NCBI RefSeq assembly: GCF_947258925.1
Contig: NZ_CAMYKG010000004.1
Span: 1 to 64,000, forward strand
Direction of reading: 5' to 3'
Source of the DNA: an uncultured Eudoraea sp.
Lineage (GTDB): Bacteria; Bacteroidota; Bacteroidia; Flavobacteriales; Flavobacteriaceae
DNA length: 64,000 nucleotides
Shown here: piece after piece, positions 10,601 through 19,108 of the stretch
Layout: every line of letters starts with the position of its first letter
Numbering within the stretch: the stretch's first letter is position 1
The notes under the pieces: generated by a model
Seen by the model: only the letters and a program-made list of their open reading frames with translations
Told to the model about the DNA's origin: nothing
Databases searched by the model: none
Made by a program: the position numbers and the translations under genes

Positions 10601-11082
10601 ATGAAATAAATGAAGGTATAGGTGTGCATAAATCTCCTGAACTTTATGGAGCATTCCCAACCGACCCCTATTCACATACCCCTTCTGGGAAAGGGGCACA
10701 GCAGCCTGGCATGACAGGACAGGTTAAGGAAGATATTTTGAGCAGGATTGGCGAATTGGGCGTGTTCGTGAAAAATGGTAAACTTCAATTCAAACCAGAT
10801 CTTTTAAGGAGGAAAGAATTTATGCAAAAAGGGGATACTTTCCCATATATTGATCTTAATAAGCAACAAAAAGAATTAAAGCTGGAGGACAATTCACTTT
10901 GTTTCACTTATTGTCAGATACCAATTATTTACAAATTGTCAGAAAATGAAAGTTTGAAAGTTGTCCTCAGTGATGATTCCATTATGGAAAATGATGAATT
11001 ACAACTGGATTTGGCAACAAGTAAAAAGATTTTTGAACGCACCGGAGAAATCAGCCACATAATTGTATCTATTAAAAAATAA
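7621..11082 (+). CDS. Beta-1,3-glucan phosphorylase-like enzyme (GH149/GH94 clan), cytoplasmic
   Basis: At 1153 residues this is far longer than cellobiose phosphorylase (~800) and matches the size of GH149 beta-1,3-glucan phosphorylases. No signal peptide is present. An N-terminal beta-sandwich is followed by an (alpha/alpha) barrel that contains RHGDPSRPWNRFTINTRSE, WSYIGYWGDHQ and EWNDANNALVGNG. In GH94 enzymes the general acid is the Asp of a WND motif, so Asp655 is the candidate here. The likely reaction is phosphorolysis of beta-1,3-oligoglucosides to glucose-1-phosphate and a shortened chain. Placement among GH16, GH17 and GH30 genes with sugar importers supports this. Family assignment rests on length, motifs and context; a 1,2-beta-oligoglucan phosphorylase (also ~1100 residues) is the main alternative. 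Confidence 0.75.
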   Translation: MNQDTIYIGDIKTNFEKSEIKGEVVQLQNENFYKISNSDAMRPFFMSIVSDSDHWMFISSNGALTAGRKNSDSAIFPYYTDDKITESVEITGSKTILQVHKDDRSVLWEPFSDRYQGVYQIIRNLYKNSFGNKIIFEEINEDLDLVFRYQWSSSDQYGFVKKATLINQSKSAAQVTVLDGIQNILPYGINEGLQNSRSNLADAYKKSELEAEVGLGIYALSAVIVDKAEPSEALKSTLAYSLGMENPTRLISSLQLNTFRKGLPLEEEINIKAEKSAYFISSKVELSPNTEKNWIIVTDVNQGPSDVEAIIWLLKSEKGLYEKILEDVEAGTQNLKELTYSADGLQLTADKLQNTRHFSNVLFNIMRGGIFDDGYHIDKGDFIGYIKKANNKVYKENKNVLNQIPTSFSLKDLKEITNQSSDKNFKRLCFEYMPLKFSRRHGDPSRPWNRFTINTRSEIDGSKVLDYEGNWRDIFQNWEALAHSYPEFIESMIHKFLNATTFEGYNPYRVTKDGFDWEVIEPDDPWSYIGYWGDHQIIYLLKFLEIIRNYYPSKLEAYFNEELFVYANVPYKIKSYKETLKNPKDTIDYDHDLNEEIIRRKNELGADGALLRSGNSDIYSVNLLEKLLATAMSKCSNFIPEAGIWLNTQRPEWNDANNALVGNGVSMVTLYYLRRFLNFLRDILSSSKFTNAAISEELVAFFIGLSTTLEKYEYTLKGKISDAERKRILDGLGEAGSTYRTKIYIHGFSGTKKDISKTALLSFIEMALKYLDHSIDANRRTDNMYHAYNLMSVANENEISISNLSEMLEGQVAVLSAGYLSSESCLEILDALKASSLFRDDQYSYILYPDKELPRFVDKNNIPSDKVEQSGLLKQLVKDGNKQIIEKDVVGNYHFNGSFNNANSLSKALSELPKEEYHTLVDQDQEFVLTIFEEVFDHKSFTGRSGTFFGYEGLGSIYWHMVSKLLLAVQECCLKAIEDNESDEIVGRLLEHYYEINEGIGVHKSPELYGAFPTDPYSHTPSGKGAQQPGMTGQVKEDILSRIGELGVFVKNGKLQFKPDLLRRKEFMQKGDTFPYIDLNKQQKELKLEDNSLCFTYCQIPIIYKLSENESLKVVLSDDSIMENDELQLDLATSKKIFERTGEISHIIVSIKK

Positions 11083-11092
11083 CATTGGGAAT

Positions 11093-12388
11093 ATGGAAAA
11101 ACATCTTAAAATAACCATTTTCTTACTTTTTGCGATAATAGTTTTTTCTTGCAAAAACAATACAAATAAAGAGATTAATACGAATTCTGTGGAAACAACA
11201 ACAAGCTTAAGCGCAAAGGACATCCTGGGGAACCCGGAGTATTTGGCAATATCCTACGGAGGATACAGACAGGTTGATCATAGTATTGAACCGGCAATTG
11301 ATGAACTCAAGGAAGATATGAAACTATTGGCAGCAATGGGTGTCAAAATTGTGCGTACCTATAAAGTTCACCTGCCCCAAGCCACTAATTTATTAAAGGC
11401 TATTAGTGAATTAAAAGAAGAGGATCCCGATTTTGAAATGTATGTAATGCTGGGTGCATGGATAGATTGTAAAAATGCATGGACAGCTATGCCGCCGGAT
11501 CACGAACAAGAAAGTGAAACCAATGCAAATCAAATTTTGGTAGCTTCCTATTTGGCAAATCAATATCCGGATATTGTTAAAATAATTGCCGTCGGTAACG
11601 AGGCTATGGTGAAATGGGCTGAAACCTATTATGTGCAACCCAAAGTGATATTAAAATGGGTTACCCACCTCCAGGATTTAAAAAAAGAAGGTAAACTACC
11701 TGAGGATTTATGGATAACGAGTTCTGACGATTTTTCATCATGGGGCGGAGGTGGTGCTGAATATCATACCGAGGATCTTGAAAAATTGTATAATGCCGTA
11801 GATTATATCTCTATGCACACATATCCCTATCACAACACGCATTATAATCCTAAATTTTGGGGAGTGCCCGAAGAAGAAGAGGATTTAAGCGACATTGAAA
11901 AAATAGATGCTGCCATGCTTCGTGCAAAAGAGTTTGCAATGTCTCAATACGATAGTGTTTCAGGTTATATGAAAAGTATAGGCGTAGATAAGCCAATTCA
12001 TATCGGCGAAACCGGATGGGCAACAACCTCTGATGGATTCTATGGGTCCTCAGGTTCGGGAGCCACTGATGAATATAAGCAAGGATTGTATTACAAACAC
12101 ATGCGCGACTGGACAAATGCAGAGGGTATTTCATGTTTTTATTTTGAAGGTTTTGATGAACCGTGGAAGGATGCTAAAAATCCAAATGGTTCAGAGAATC
12201 ATTTCGGCCTTATAAATCTTAAAAGCCAGGCCAAATTTCCAATTTGGAATTTAGTTGATGATGGTGCTTTTGACGGGTTAACAAGGGACGGAACATCCAT
12301 CACGAAAACATACAATGGTGATAAAGAGGCACTTTTGAAAGATGTGTTGGTACCCCCATTGGCAAGCGAAACAAAAGCTCCGGAATAG
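11093..12388 (+). CDS. GH17 beta-1,3-glucanase lipoprotein
   Basis: The start at 11093 gives a lipoprotein signal ending at VFSC (Cys20); an in-frame ATG at 11063 would overlap the phosphorylase and spoil the signal. The catalytic domain has the GH17 pattern: acid/base Glu170 in AVGNEAMVKW and nucleophile Glu306 in HIGETGWATTS, with FEGFDEPWK near the end. GH17 enzymes of marine flavobacteria cut unbranched beta-1,3-glucan, complementing GH16 and GH30. It follows the phosphorylase by 10 bp and is clearly in the same operon. It is the only one of the three GH17 proteins here that carries an export signal. Confidence 0.9.
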   Translation: MEKHLKITIFLLFAIIVFSCKNNTNKEINTNSVETTTSLSAKDILGNPEYLAISYGGYRQVDHSIEPAIDELKEDMKLLAAMGVKIVRTYKVHLPQATNLLKAISELKEEDPDFEMYVMLGAWIDCKNAWTAMPPDHEQESETNANQILVASYLANQYPDIVKIIAVGNEAMVKWAETYYVQPKVILKWVTHLQDLKKEGKLPEDLWITSSDDFSSWGGGGAEYHTEDLEKLYNAVDYISMHTYPYHNTHYNPKFWGVPEEEEDLSDIEKIDAAMLRAKEFAMSQYDSVSGYMKSIGVDKPIHIGETGWATTSDGFYGSSGSGATDEYKQGLYYKHMRDWTNAEGISCFYFEGFDEPWKDAKNPNGSENHFGLINLKSQAKFPIWNLVDDGAFDGLTRDGTSITKTYNGDKEALLKDVLVPPLASETKAPE

Positions 12389-12444
12389 AAAAAGCCCATA
12401 TGGTTCAATACTTCCTGTAATAACATTCTATAAAAAAGTCAGAA

Positions 12445-13479
12445 ATGAGCGAAAGATTCGGATTAAAAATTTTTAATGGCATACTATTGCTTGTAGTTGG
12501 CGTTCTTTTTTCATGTACAGAAAATTCTAATACGGATATCGTTACTATCTCAGGACGTCAAATATTGGTAAATGATGCTCCTTACATAATTAAAGGGATT
12601 TGTTATCACCCCGTGCCCAAGGGCAGTGAGAAAAGAAGCTTTGATAATTTAAATCAGGATTTGGACTTGATGGTAGAAGCCGGAATAAATACAGTCAGGG
12701 TTTATGAACCTATTACAGACAAGAAGGTGCTTGACCAAATTCATGCGGCGGGTATAAAGATAATTGTGGGATTTGGATATAATCAGGGTGGGAAAAACGA
12801 TATACGCTCAGGAACATTTATTGATTATGTCAACACTTATAAAGATCACGATGCGATATTGCTTTGGGAACTTGGCAACGAATATAATTACCATCCGGAA
12901 TGGTTTGATGGGGATATCAAGAACTGGTATAAGGCAATGAATAATGCTGCACAACTAATACACGAAAAAGACCCTTCACATCCCGTTACCACTGCTCATG
13001 GGGAATTACCTGATTCATTGGCTATGTCATTATCTCCAAATATTGATGTTTGGGGAATGAATGTGTACCGGTACGATGATCCGACGCCAATATTTAAGGA
13101 ATGGGGTGCAATTAGTTCTAAACCAATGTATTTATCCGAAGCCGGAGGAGACAGTTATATGACTATATCCAAGGATGGTTACGAGCAAGGCACTAATGAG
13201 GATGCACAGGCCGATGCCAATAAGAATATTTTAGATGCTGTCTTTAATGCGTCCGACATTTGTTCCGGTGTAACCATATTTTCATTTACCGATGGGTGGT
13301 GGAAAGCCGGAAATGCTGAAACGCAGGATCCGGGAGGATGGGCTCCAAATAGCACCGGTGTACCTTATGACGGCACTCCTAATGAGGAGTATTGGGGGAT
13401 AGTAGATATTGATAGAAATAAGAAAGAAGCATTTCTTGTGGTCAAAGAAAAATACACGCATATATCCCGGAATAATTAG
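12445..13479 (+). CDS. Clan GH-A glycoside hydrolase lipoprotein (GH2-C/GH5-like barrel)
   Basis: Lipoprotein signal ending at LFSC (Cys24), then a bare TIM barrel of ~300 residues. The acid/base is probably Glu146 in WELGNEYNYHP and the nucleophile Glu232 in YLSEAGGDSY. The start IKGICYHPVPKG and the stretch MVEAGINTVRVYEP recall the GH2 C-terminal barrel, and GH72-type transglycosylases look similar. No GH2 sandwich domains are present. It lies 56 bp after the GH17 lipoprotein gene and before the GPH symporter, so a role in beta-glucan trimming or transglycosylation outside the inner membrane is inferred. The family number cannot be fixed from motifs alone. Confidence 0.75.
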   Translation: MSERFGLKIFNGILLLVVGVLFSCTENSNTDIVTISGRQILVNDAPYIIKGICYHPVPKGSEKRSFDNLNQDLDLMVEAGINTVRVYEPITDKKVLDQIHAAGIKIIVGFGYNQGGKNDIRSGTFIDYVNTYKDHDAILLWELGNEYNYHPEWFDGDIKNWYKAMNNAAQLIHEKDPSHPVTTAHGELPDSLAMSLSPNIDVWGMNVYRYDDPTPIFKEWGAISSKPMYLSEAGGDSYMTISKDGYEQGTNEDAQADANKNILDAVFNASDICSGVTIFSFTDGWWKAGNAETQDPGGWAPNSTGVPYDGTPNEEYWGIVDIDRNKKEAFLVVKEKYTHISRNN

Positions 13480-13544
13480 TATTTATGAATGAAACCTTCA
13501 CCTCTTGAAAAACCATAATAGCCAATAAACTAAAATTTAAAAAT

Positions 13545-14984
13545 ATGTCAACTCATAGCACAGCAGTACAAAATAAAGTTCCATTCGGTCAAAAAGTTGC
13601 ATTCGGGGTGGGTATGCTTGCCAATCAAATGTTTCCCGCAGTACTGGGCATTTTTATGGTAGTCCTGGTACAGGATTTAGGTTTTCCGGGATGGATGTGG
13701 GGTGTGATTTATTTTTTCCCCAGGGTGTTTGATTCAATCACCGACCCAATAATGGGTTTCATTTCAGATAATACTAAATCAAGGTGGGGTAGAAGAAGGC
13801 AGTATGTGCTTATCGGCGCCGTTATTATGGGTATTGCATTTATTACAATGTGGCAATTGTACAGAGAAAATGGTATAGACTATAATTTTACGTACTTCCT
13901 GCTTTGGTCTTTTGTATTCTATTTGGGGCTTACCATTTTCAGCGTACCCTATGTAGCCATGGGGTATGAGATGAGCAACGATTTTCACGAACGAACCAAC
14001 ATAATGGCCATTGCCCAATGGATTGGTCAATGGGCATGGGTTGTGGCACCCTGGTTTTGGGTAATTATGTATGATCAGGAATTGTTTGAATCTGCAGAAG
14101 TTGCTACCAGGTCACTGGCAGTTTGGGTAGGTCTTGCTTGCGCATTTTTTGCCATGGTACCTGCGATCTTTATTAAAAGTAAATCTACCCTGAATGAAGA
14201 TTATTCCCCCCTTAGCTTTAAAACGATTGGCAGCAGTCTTAAAGAAATACTTGTAGGGTTTAAACAAGCTTTTAGGCTAAAGCCGTTTAGGCAACTCTGT
14301 ATCGCTACGTTTTTGGTTTTCAATGCGTTTAATACCATTGCAGCATTCTCATTCTTTATTATCGTTTACCATCTTTTTGATGGCGATGCAGGGGCAGCCG
14401 GTTTTTGGCCAACACTTTTTGGATCTCTGGGTGCTTTGGGAACAACCTTTTTAGTCATTCCGATCGTGGCAAGAATATCAAAAAAAATAGGTAAAAAGAA
14501 GGCCTTTATTCTTTCTCAGGGAATATCGATTTTTGGTTACATTATGTTGTGGTTTCTTTTTATTCCGGGTAAACCGTATATGTTCATCTTTGCCTTGCCA
14601 TTTTTCTCTTTCGGTATAGGAAGTCTATTTGTGTTGATGATGTCTATGACAGCGGACGTTATAGATCTGGATGAGCTTAATACCGGAAAACGAAGAGAAG
14701 GAACATTTGGTGCTATTTACTGGTGGATGGTTAAGTTTGGCTTTGCAATTGCAGGAGGTTTGAGTGGTGTAATAATGAGTTCTGTAGGTTTTGATTCAGG
14801 TTCTCAAATCCAACCAGACGGCGCTGTTGATGGCTTAAGAGCATTTTTCTCCGGACTACCTATTCTGGGCACACTTATCGCCATGTATGTTATGCGTGAT
14901 TATGACGTCACCGAAGTTCGGGCTAATGAAATTCGTGCTGAACTGGATAAGCGCAAGGAAAAGTCATTAAATTCAAATGATTAA
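13545..14984 (+). CDS. GPH-family sugar:cation symporter (MelB-like MFS)
   Basis: Twelve-helix transporter of the glycoside-pentoside-hexuronide family. The diagnostic segments are FPRVFDSITDPIMGFISDNT in helix 2, RWGRRRQYVLIG after it, YEMSNDFHERTNI in loop 4-5, and ELNTGKRREGTFGAIYWWMVK before helix 11. These proteins co-transport oligosaccharides with Na+ or H+. With the SP-family porter at 5929 the locus has two inner-membrane importers, perhaps one for glucose and one for intact oligoglucosides that feed the cytoplasmic enzymes. The substrate is inferred from neighbours only. Confidence 0.88.
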   Translation: MSTHSTAVQNKVPFGQKVAFGVGMLANQMFPAVLGIFMVVLVQDLGFPGWMWGVIYFFPRVFDSITDPIMGFISDNTKSRWGRRRQYVLIGAVIMGIAFITMWQLYRENGIDYNFTYFLLWSFVFYLGLTIFSVPYVAMGYEMSNDFHERTNIMAIAQWIGQWAWVVAPWFWVIMYDQELFESAEVATRSLAVWVGLACAFFAMVPAIFIKSKSTLNEDYSPLSFKTIGSSLKEILVGFKQAFRLKPFRQLCIATFLVFNAFNTIAAFSFFIIVYHLFDGDAGAAGFWPTLFGSLGALGTTFLVIPIVARISKKIGKKKAFILSQGISIFGYIMLWFLFIPGKPYMFIFALPFFSFGIGSLFVLMMSMTADVIDLDELNTGKRREGTFGAIYWWMVKFGFAIAGGLSGVIMSSVGFDSGSQIQPDGAVDGLRAFFSGLPILGTLIAMYVMRDYDVTEVRANEIRAELDKRKEKSLNSND

Positions 14985-15062
14985 AAACAGCCTGAAGCAT
15001 TCGTTAACCATTAAGGTGACCTTTAACAAATAAAAAATAAAATAGATCTTAAAAAGAAGATT

Positions 15063-15947
15063 ATGTCGCGAAGAGAAGAAAAGATTTTGGCATTGACCAC
15101 CTTTGATTATGCCAATAAAACAACAGAGGACCTGAAAAAGTTATGGAAACAGGTTTTAAAAAAAGGAATGCACGGACTTTGCTATAGTCCTTATGAGGAA
15201 GGTCAAAAGCCGGGGGATCATATGTCGGAAACACAAATTCGAAGGCGTTTGGAAATTATAAAACCATATACAAAATGGATACGTTCCTTTTCCTGTACTG
15301 ACGGTAATGAAGCTATTCCCCGAATTGCTCATGAATTGGGTATAAAAACACTAGTAGGTGCTTGGTTAGGAGACGACCCAAAAATAAATGAACAAGAAAT
15401 AGCCAATCTGATTAAATTGGCCAATGAAGGCTATGTTGATATTGCTGCTGTTGGAAATGAAGTCATGTATAGGGGGGATTTAACGGAGGATGAATTGTTG
15501 AAGTTTATATATCAGGTTAAAGATGCCATACCAAACGTTCCCGTTGGTTATGTTGATGCCTATTATGAGTTTGCTGATCGCCCCAGGATAACCGAAGCAA
15601 GTGATGTGATTTTGGCCAACTGCTACCCCTTTTGGGAAGGTTGTAATCAGGATTATTCTTTATTATATATGAAGGATATGTATCAAAGGGCACTTAGGGC
15701 CGGTAATGGGAAAAGGGTCATTATTACAGAGACCGGATGGCCTAGTGAAGGCAGTAGCCTGGAAGGTGCAATCCCATCCTCTGAAAACGCTATAAAATAT
15801 TTTATTAACTCACAGAAGTGGTCCGCGGAAGAAGATATCGAAATGTTCTACTTTTCATCCTTTGATGAGTCCTGGAAAGTTGGTTCTGAAGGAGACGTAG
15901 GTGCTTATTGGGGCCTTTGGGATAAAGATGAAAAGCTTAAATTTTAG
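15063..15947 (+). CDS. GH17-family glycosidase, no signal peptide
   Basis: A 294-residue GH17 barrel. Acid/base Glu133 sits in AAVGNEVMYRG and nucleophile Glu223 in IITETGWPSEGS; YFSSFDESWK closes the domain. The N-terminus is charged and hydrophilic (MSRREEKI), so the protein should stay in the cytoplasm, unlike the GH17 lipoprotein at 11093. It may hydrolyse or transglycosylate imported beta-1,3-oligosaccharides next to the phosphorylase. It lies 78 bp after the GPH symporter and 39 bp before a second GH17 of the same kind. Confidence 0.82.
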   Translation: MSRREEKILALTTFDYANKTTEDLKKLWKQVLKKGMHGLCYSPYEEGQKPGDHMSETQIRRRLEIIKPYTKWIRSFSCTDGNEAIPRIAHELGIKTLVGAWLGDDPKINEQEIANLIKLANEGYVDIAAVGNEVMYRGDLTEDELLKFIYQVKDAIPNVPVGYVDAYYEFADRPRITEASDVILANCYPFWEGCNQDYSLLYMKDMYQRALRAGNGKRVIITETGWPSEGSSLEGAIPSSENAIKYFINSQKWSAEEDIEMFYFSSFDESWKVGSEGDVGAYWGLWDKDEKLKF

Positions 15948-15986
15948 AGCAATTCACTTAAATACCTTATAACTAACTATTGCTTA

Positions 15987-16928
15987 ATGAATTACGCCAG
16001 CCAATTGAAAATAGAACCCGGAAGTGCAATTTGCTATTCCGGATTTAGAGAAGGACAAAATCCCGGAGGGATCTATCCAAGTTATGAAGAAATAAAGGAG
16101 GATCTGCTAATACTTCAGAACCAGTGGCAATACCTTCGTTTATATGACTGCGACAGGCATACTGAGGTTGTTTTGGAAGTAATCGAAAAAGAGAAGCTGA
16201 ATTTCAAAGTAATGCTGGGAGCCTATATCGTTGCAGAAGCCAATAATTATGGTTGTCCCTGGGGAGGATCATATACTGAGGAACAACTTGAGAAAAATAA
16301 AATTACAAATGTCAGTCAAATTAAAAAATTGATCCTTTGGGCAAATAAATATCCAAATATCATTTTCTCCTTATCTGCAGGGAATGAGGCTTGCGTTGAC
16401 TGGACCGATCACTATGTCCCGGTTGATAGTGTTATCAATTATGTGAAGATGATTAAAAAAGGCGCCAAACAGCCTGTTACTTTTTGTGAAAATTATCTTC
16501 CATGGCTTGATAAGCTAAAAGATTTGGTAGAAGAAGTCGATTTTATAGCTATCCATACCTACCCGGTGTGGGAGTATAAGAACATTCATGAGGCCCTGGA
16601 ATATACCAAACAAAATTATCATGCGGTAGCCGATACCTATCCAAATAAGCCAGTGGTAATAACGGAAGCAGGTTGGACAACTTTTTCAAATGGAAAAGGC
16701 ATTTGCCCCAGTAATGTAAGTGAGGAATACCAGCGTATATATTACAATGATTTGGTAAATTGGTGTGAAGAAGCAAAAATTCTCACCTTTGTTTTTGAAG
16801 CATTTGATGAACCCTGGAAAGGATCTAACGAGGCACTTGAACCTGAAAAACACTGGGGATTATTCAAGGTTGACAGAACTCCAAAACTTGTGATGAGTGA
16901 ACTGTACTCGGGTGAGACGGCCGGCTAA
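15987..16928 (+). CDS. GH17-family glycosidase, no signal peptide (second soluble copy)
   Basis: A 313-residue GH17 barrel with acid/base Glu134 in SAGNEACVDW and nucleophile Glu227 in VITEAGWTTFS; FEAFDEPWKG and HWGLFKVDRTPK close it. The N-terminal ICYSGFREGQNPGG parallels LCYSPYEEGQKPGD of the previous gene, so the two are paralogues, but they are far from identical. No export signal is visible. It is the last gene of the glucan locus; the next genes run on the other strand. A 7-bp inverted repeat just after the stop (16929-16935 with 16950-16956) has no T run and is at best a weak terminator. Confidence 0.82.
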   Translation: MNYASQLKIEPGSAICYSGFREGQNPGGIYPSYEEIKEDLLILQNQWQYLRLYDCDRHTEVVLEVIEKEKLNFKVMLGAYIVAEANNYGCPWGGSYTEEQLEKNKITNVSQIKKLILWANKYPNIIFSLSAGNEACVDWTDHYVPVDSVINYVKMIKKGAKQPVTFCENYLPWLDKLKDLVEEVDFIAIHTYPVWEYKNIHEALEYTKQNYHAVADTYPNKPVVITEAGWTTFSNGKGICPSNVSEEYQRIYYNDLVNWCEEAKILTFVFEAFDEPWKGSNEALEPEKHWGLFKVDRTPKLVMSELYSGETAG

Positions 16929-17127
16929 GGTTATTTTACTAATTGTTTTAATAACCCTGATGGTAAATTCCATTAAGAAACTGCTTTACATTATAGCCTG
17001 GAATCGGCATTATCGGCTCCTGGTTGAACGTCTTTAGCAGTTGAAATTCACAAAAATTCGATATCATTTTGTAAAGAACATTTTTTACTTTAAGTGGAAG
17101 TGATAATAGATATAAATATCCGAATTA

Positions 17128-17541
17128 TTAATGAGGAAGTTTACTTTTTAACACACCATATACGAATGTTCCAAAAACAGCCGCCGCAATAACAATTAGC
17201 ATACTTATGACACCCGTACCAAGTAAAACATATAAGGGCCCGGGGCAAGCACCTGCAAGTGCCCAGCCAAGACCGAAAATCGTACCGCCTACAATATAGC
17301 GGATGAAACCATTGTCTTTTGGCATCAGATGTATTCGATTTCCTTCAATATTTTTTACACCAAATACTTTAAATAACCATACAAACAGAACCCCTAAGAA
17401 AACAGCAGAGCCAATGATACCATACATGTGAAACGACTGAAATTTAAACATTTCATAAATCCTGTACCAGGAAACCGCCTCAGATTTGACCAGTACAATT
17501 CCAAAAAATATACCTACCAAAAAGAATTTTAAAACTTTCAT
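17128..17541 (-). CDS. YeeE/YedE-family sulfur transporter, smaller half (DUF6691 type)
   Basis: A 137-residue membrane protein with four predicted helices and the motif [13 protein letters not shown], which is the pore signature of the C-terminal half of YeeE/YedE transporters. Family members import thiosulfate or related sulfur compounds. It overlaps the larger half at 17538 by 4 bp (ATGA-type), so the two are translated together and should form one transporter. The native sulfur substrate cannot be read from sequence. Confidence 0.85.
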   Translation of the reverse strand: MKVLKFFLVGIFFGIVLVKSEAVSWYRIYEMFKFQSFHMYGIIGSAVFLGVLFVWLFKVFGVKNIEGNRIHLMPKDNGFIRYIVGGTIFGLGWALAGACPGPLYVLLGTGVISMLIVIAAAVFGTFVYGVLKSKLPH

Positions 17542-18101
17542 GGTTTAAATATTAAAGGTAAAAGAAAATGGGTCATTAGAAGTCCCCCTATAAAAAAACC
17601 AACTACAGCAATTAGGGAAGGCCATTGCAAATTACTCAACCCTGTAATAGCATGCCCCGATGTACAACCACCGGCGTAGCGTGTTCCAAACCCAACAAGG
17701 AAACCTGCAATAATAAGTATGGCCATTCCTTTGATCGTTAAAACATTATTCCATGAATAAATTTCAGAAGGTAAAAGATTCTCTCCTGCATTGCTAAAAC
17801 CAAGCAAACTGAGATCCTCTACGGTTTGAGAATTTAAGGCTATGGTGGAACCATCGGACAAAAAGGTAACCGCTATATAGCCACCAATAATAGCACCTAG
17901 GACTACAACCAGGTTCCAGCGATACGCTTTCCAATCAAAGCGGAAGAAGTCAGAATATTTACCTGCACCTCCAATACTACATAAAGTTCTCAAAGTAGTT
18001 GACATGCCGAAGGTTTTGCCAAAATAAATCAGCAATAACATTACCAACGTTATTAAAGGACCTGAAACATACCAGGGCCAGGGTTTAAGTATATAGTCCA
18101 T
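17538..18101 (-). CDS. YeeE/YedE-family sulfur transporter, larger half
   Basis: A 187-residue membrane protein with [20 protein letters not shown], the Cys-containing pore motif of the N-terminal half of YeeE/YedE. In Bacteroidota this split pair is common, often near rhodaneses or sulfide-handling genes, though none is seen here. First gene of a two-gene unit read toward lower coordinates. Likely role: uptake of thiosulfate or another reduced sulfur species across the inner membrane. Confidence 0.87.
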   Translation of the reverse strand: MDYILKPWPWYVSGPLITLVMLLLIYFGKTFGMSTTLRTLCSIGGAGKYSDFFRFDWKAYRWNLVVVLGAIIGGYIAVTFLSDGSTIALNSQTVEDLSLLGFSNAGENLLPSEIYSWNNVLTIKGMAILIIAGFLVGFGTRYAGGCTSGHAITGLSNLQWPSLIAVVGFFIGGLLMTHFLLPLIFKP

Positions 18102-18196
18102 TTGTTTTATTTAAATCAAGTCTTAAGCAATAATTGTCGGAATTACCGAATAATAATTACATCTACACCTTGTATTTAAAGATGCCAGACATTGGA

Positions 18197-18670
18197 TTAT
18201 TGTTTTACATAAACTTCACTCATAAATCCGGGAAGGTTCTCATTGGTAGTGCTTGTCAACCTGTCCTGGTTAAGGCTAAATAAGAACACGGTGGTGCCTT
18301 CAAACAAGGATAATTGAGAATTTTGAAATTGCCAGACACCGGAAGAGGTATTACTTGTATTTGTGCACCGAATATCAAATAATCCACCGGTTATGGCAGT
18401 AATATCTATAACAACCACGGTTGAACTCCAGGTCCCGTCACTATTTATTATTAATGTTCCGGATGCGCACGGGAGTTCCGATAGAATATTTGAAGTGGTA
18501 TTCCCATCCTCATTAATATCCTGTGGGGGATTTATATTCAGCTCTGATAAGTTCCAGGTACCCACAACAGCATCGTTGGGATTATCAACCGCTGCATTGT
18601 CATCAGATGAGCAAGCCTGGAAAATAAAAATATAAGCAAGCAGGGGAACTAAAACCTTTGACCTTTTCAT
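18197..18670 (-). CDS. Lipocalin-like surface/periplasmic lipoprotein
   Basis: A 157-residue lipoprotein: the signal ends at FQAC (Cys20) and is followed by SSDDNAAVDN, the acidic Ser/Asp-rich linker common in Flavobacteriia lipoproteins. The body begins VVGTWNLSELNI and has a CASGTLIINSDGTW strand pair and a WQFQNSQLSL segment. That pattern is typical of the lipocalin-like (DUF4923/lipocalin_4) proteins of Bacteroidota. The two Cys in the body may form a disulfide. Function unknown. Confidence 0.8.
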   Translation of the reverse strand: MKRSKVLVPLLAYIFIFQACSSDDNAAVDNPNDAVVGTWNLSELNINPPQDINEDGNTTSNILSELPCASGTLIINSDGTWSSTVVVIDITAITGGLFDIRCTNTSNTSSGVWQFQNSQLSLFEGTTVFLFSLNQDRLTSTTNENLPGFMSEVYVKQ

Positions 18671-19108
18671 TGCGAATTAATTTTTAAAAATTATTCAAAT
18701 GTAAATGTTTTAAATTGATTAGGAAACCCGGACACGAAAGTAGCAATGTAAAAATTCGTATTGCCGAAATGCTTTTCTCCAGGTAATATCTGCAAAAGGA
18801 TACGAAATTGACCCTGATTATGTAATTAAAAATTCAAGGATTTTTAAGACAGGCGTTTAGTTTTTAACTAGTTTAAAAGTTGCCTTGTTCAGTCTGAATG
18901 ACTTCAATTCAATCTCTTTGATTTAGACCTAAAAGTCATACGAAATGACTATCTTGAAGGAAATTAATACTGCCAAATTTGCTATTAAGTAAGATGCTGT
19001 AATCTGTAATTTCCATTGGTATTGGCTGATTTAGGTAATCTTTCCATGATAATTGTATTATGATCACGATCTAAATAACTTTTAATAAGAACTATATTCT
19101 AATTACCT
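18671..19108. other. Intergenic region between divergent genes, no gene seen
   Basis: This 438-bp AT-rich gap separates the lipocalin gene (- strand) from the acyl-CoA gene cluster (+ strand) and should hold promoters for both. I see no ORF of note, no tRNA and no convincing hairpin. No regulator gene for the catabolic cluster is present next to it. Confidence 0.6.
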
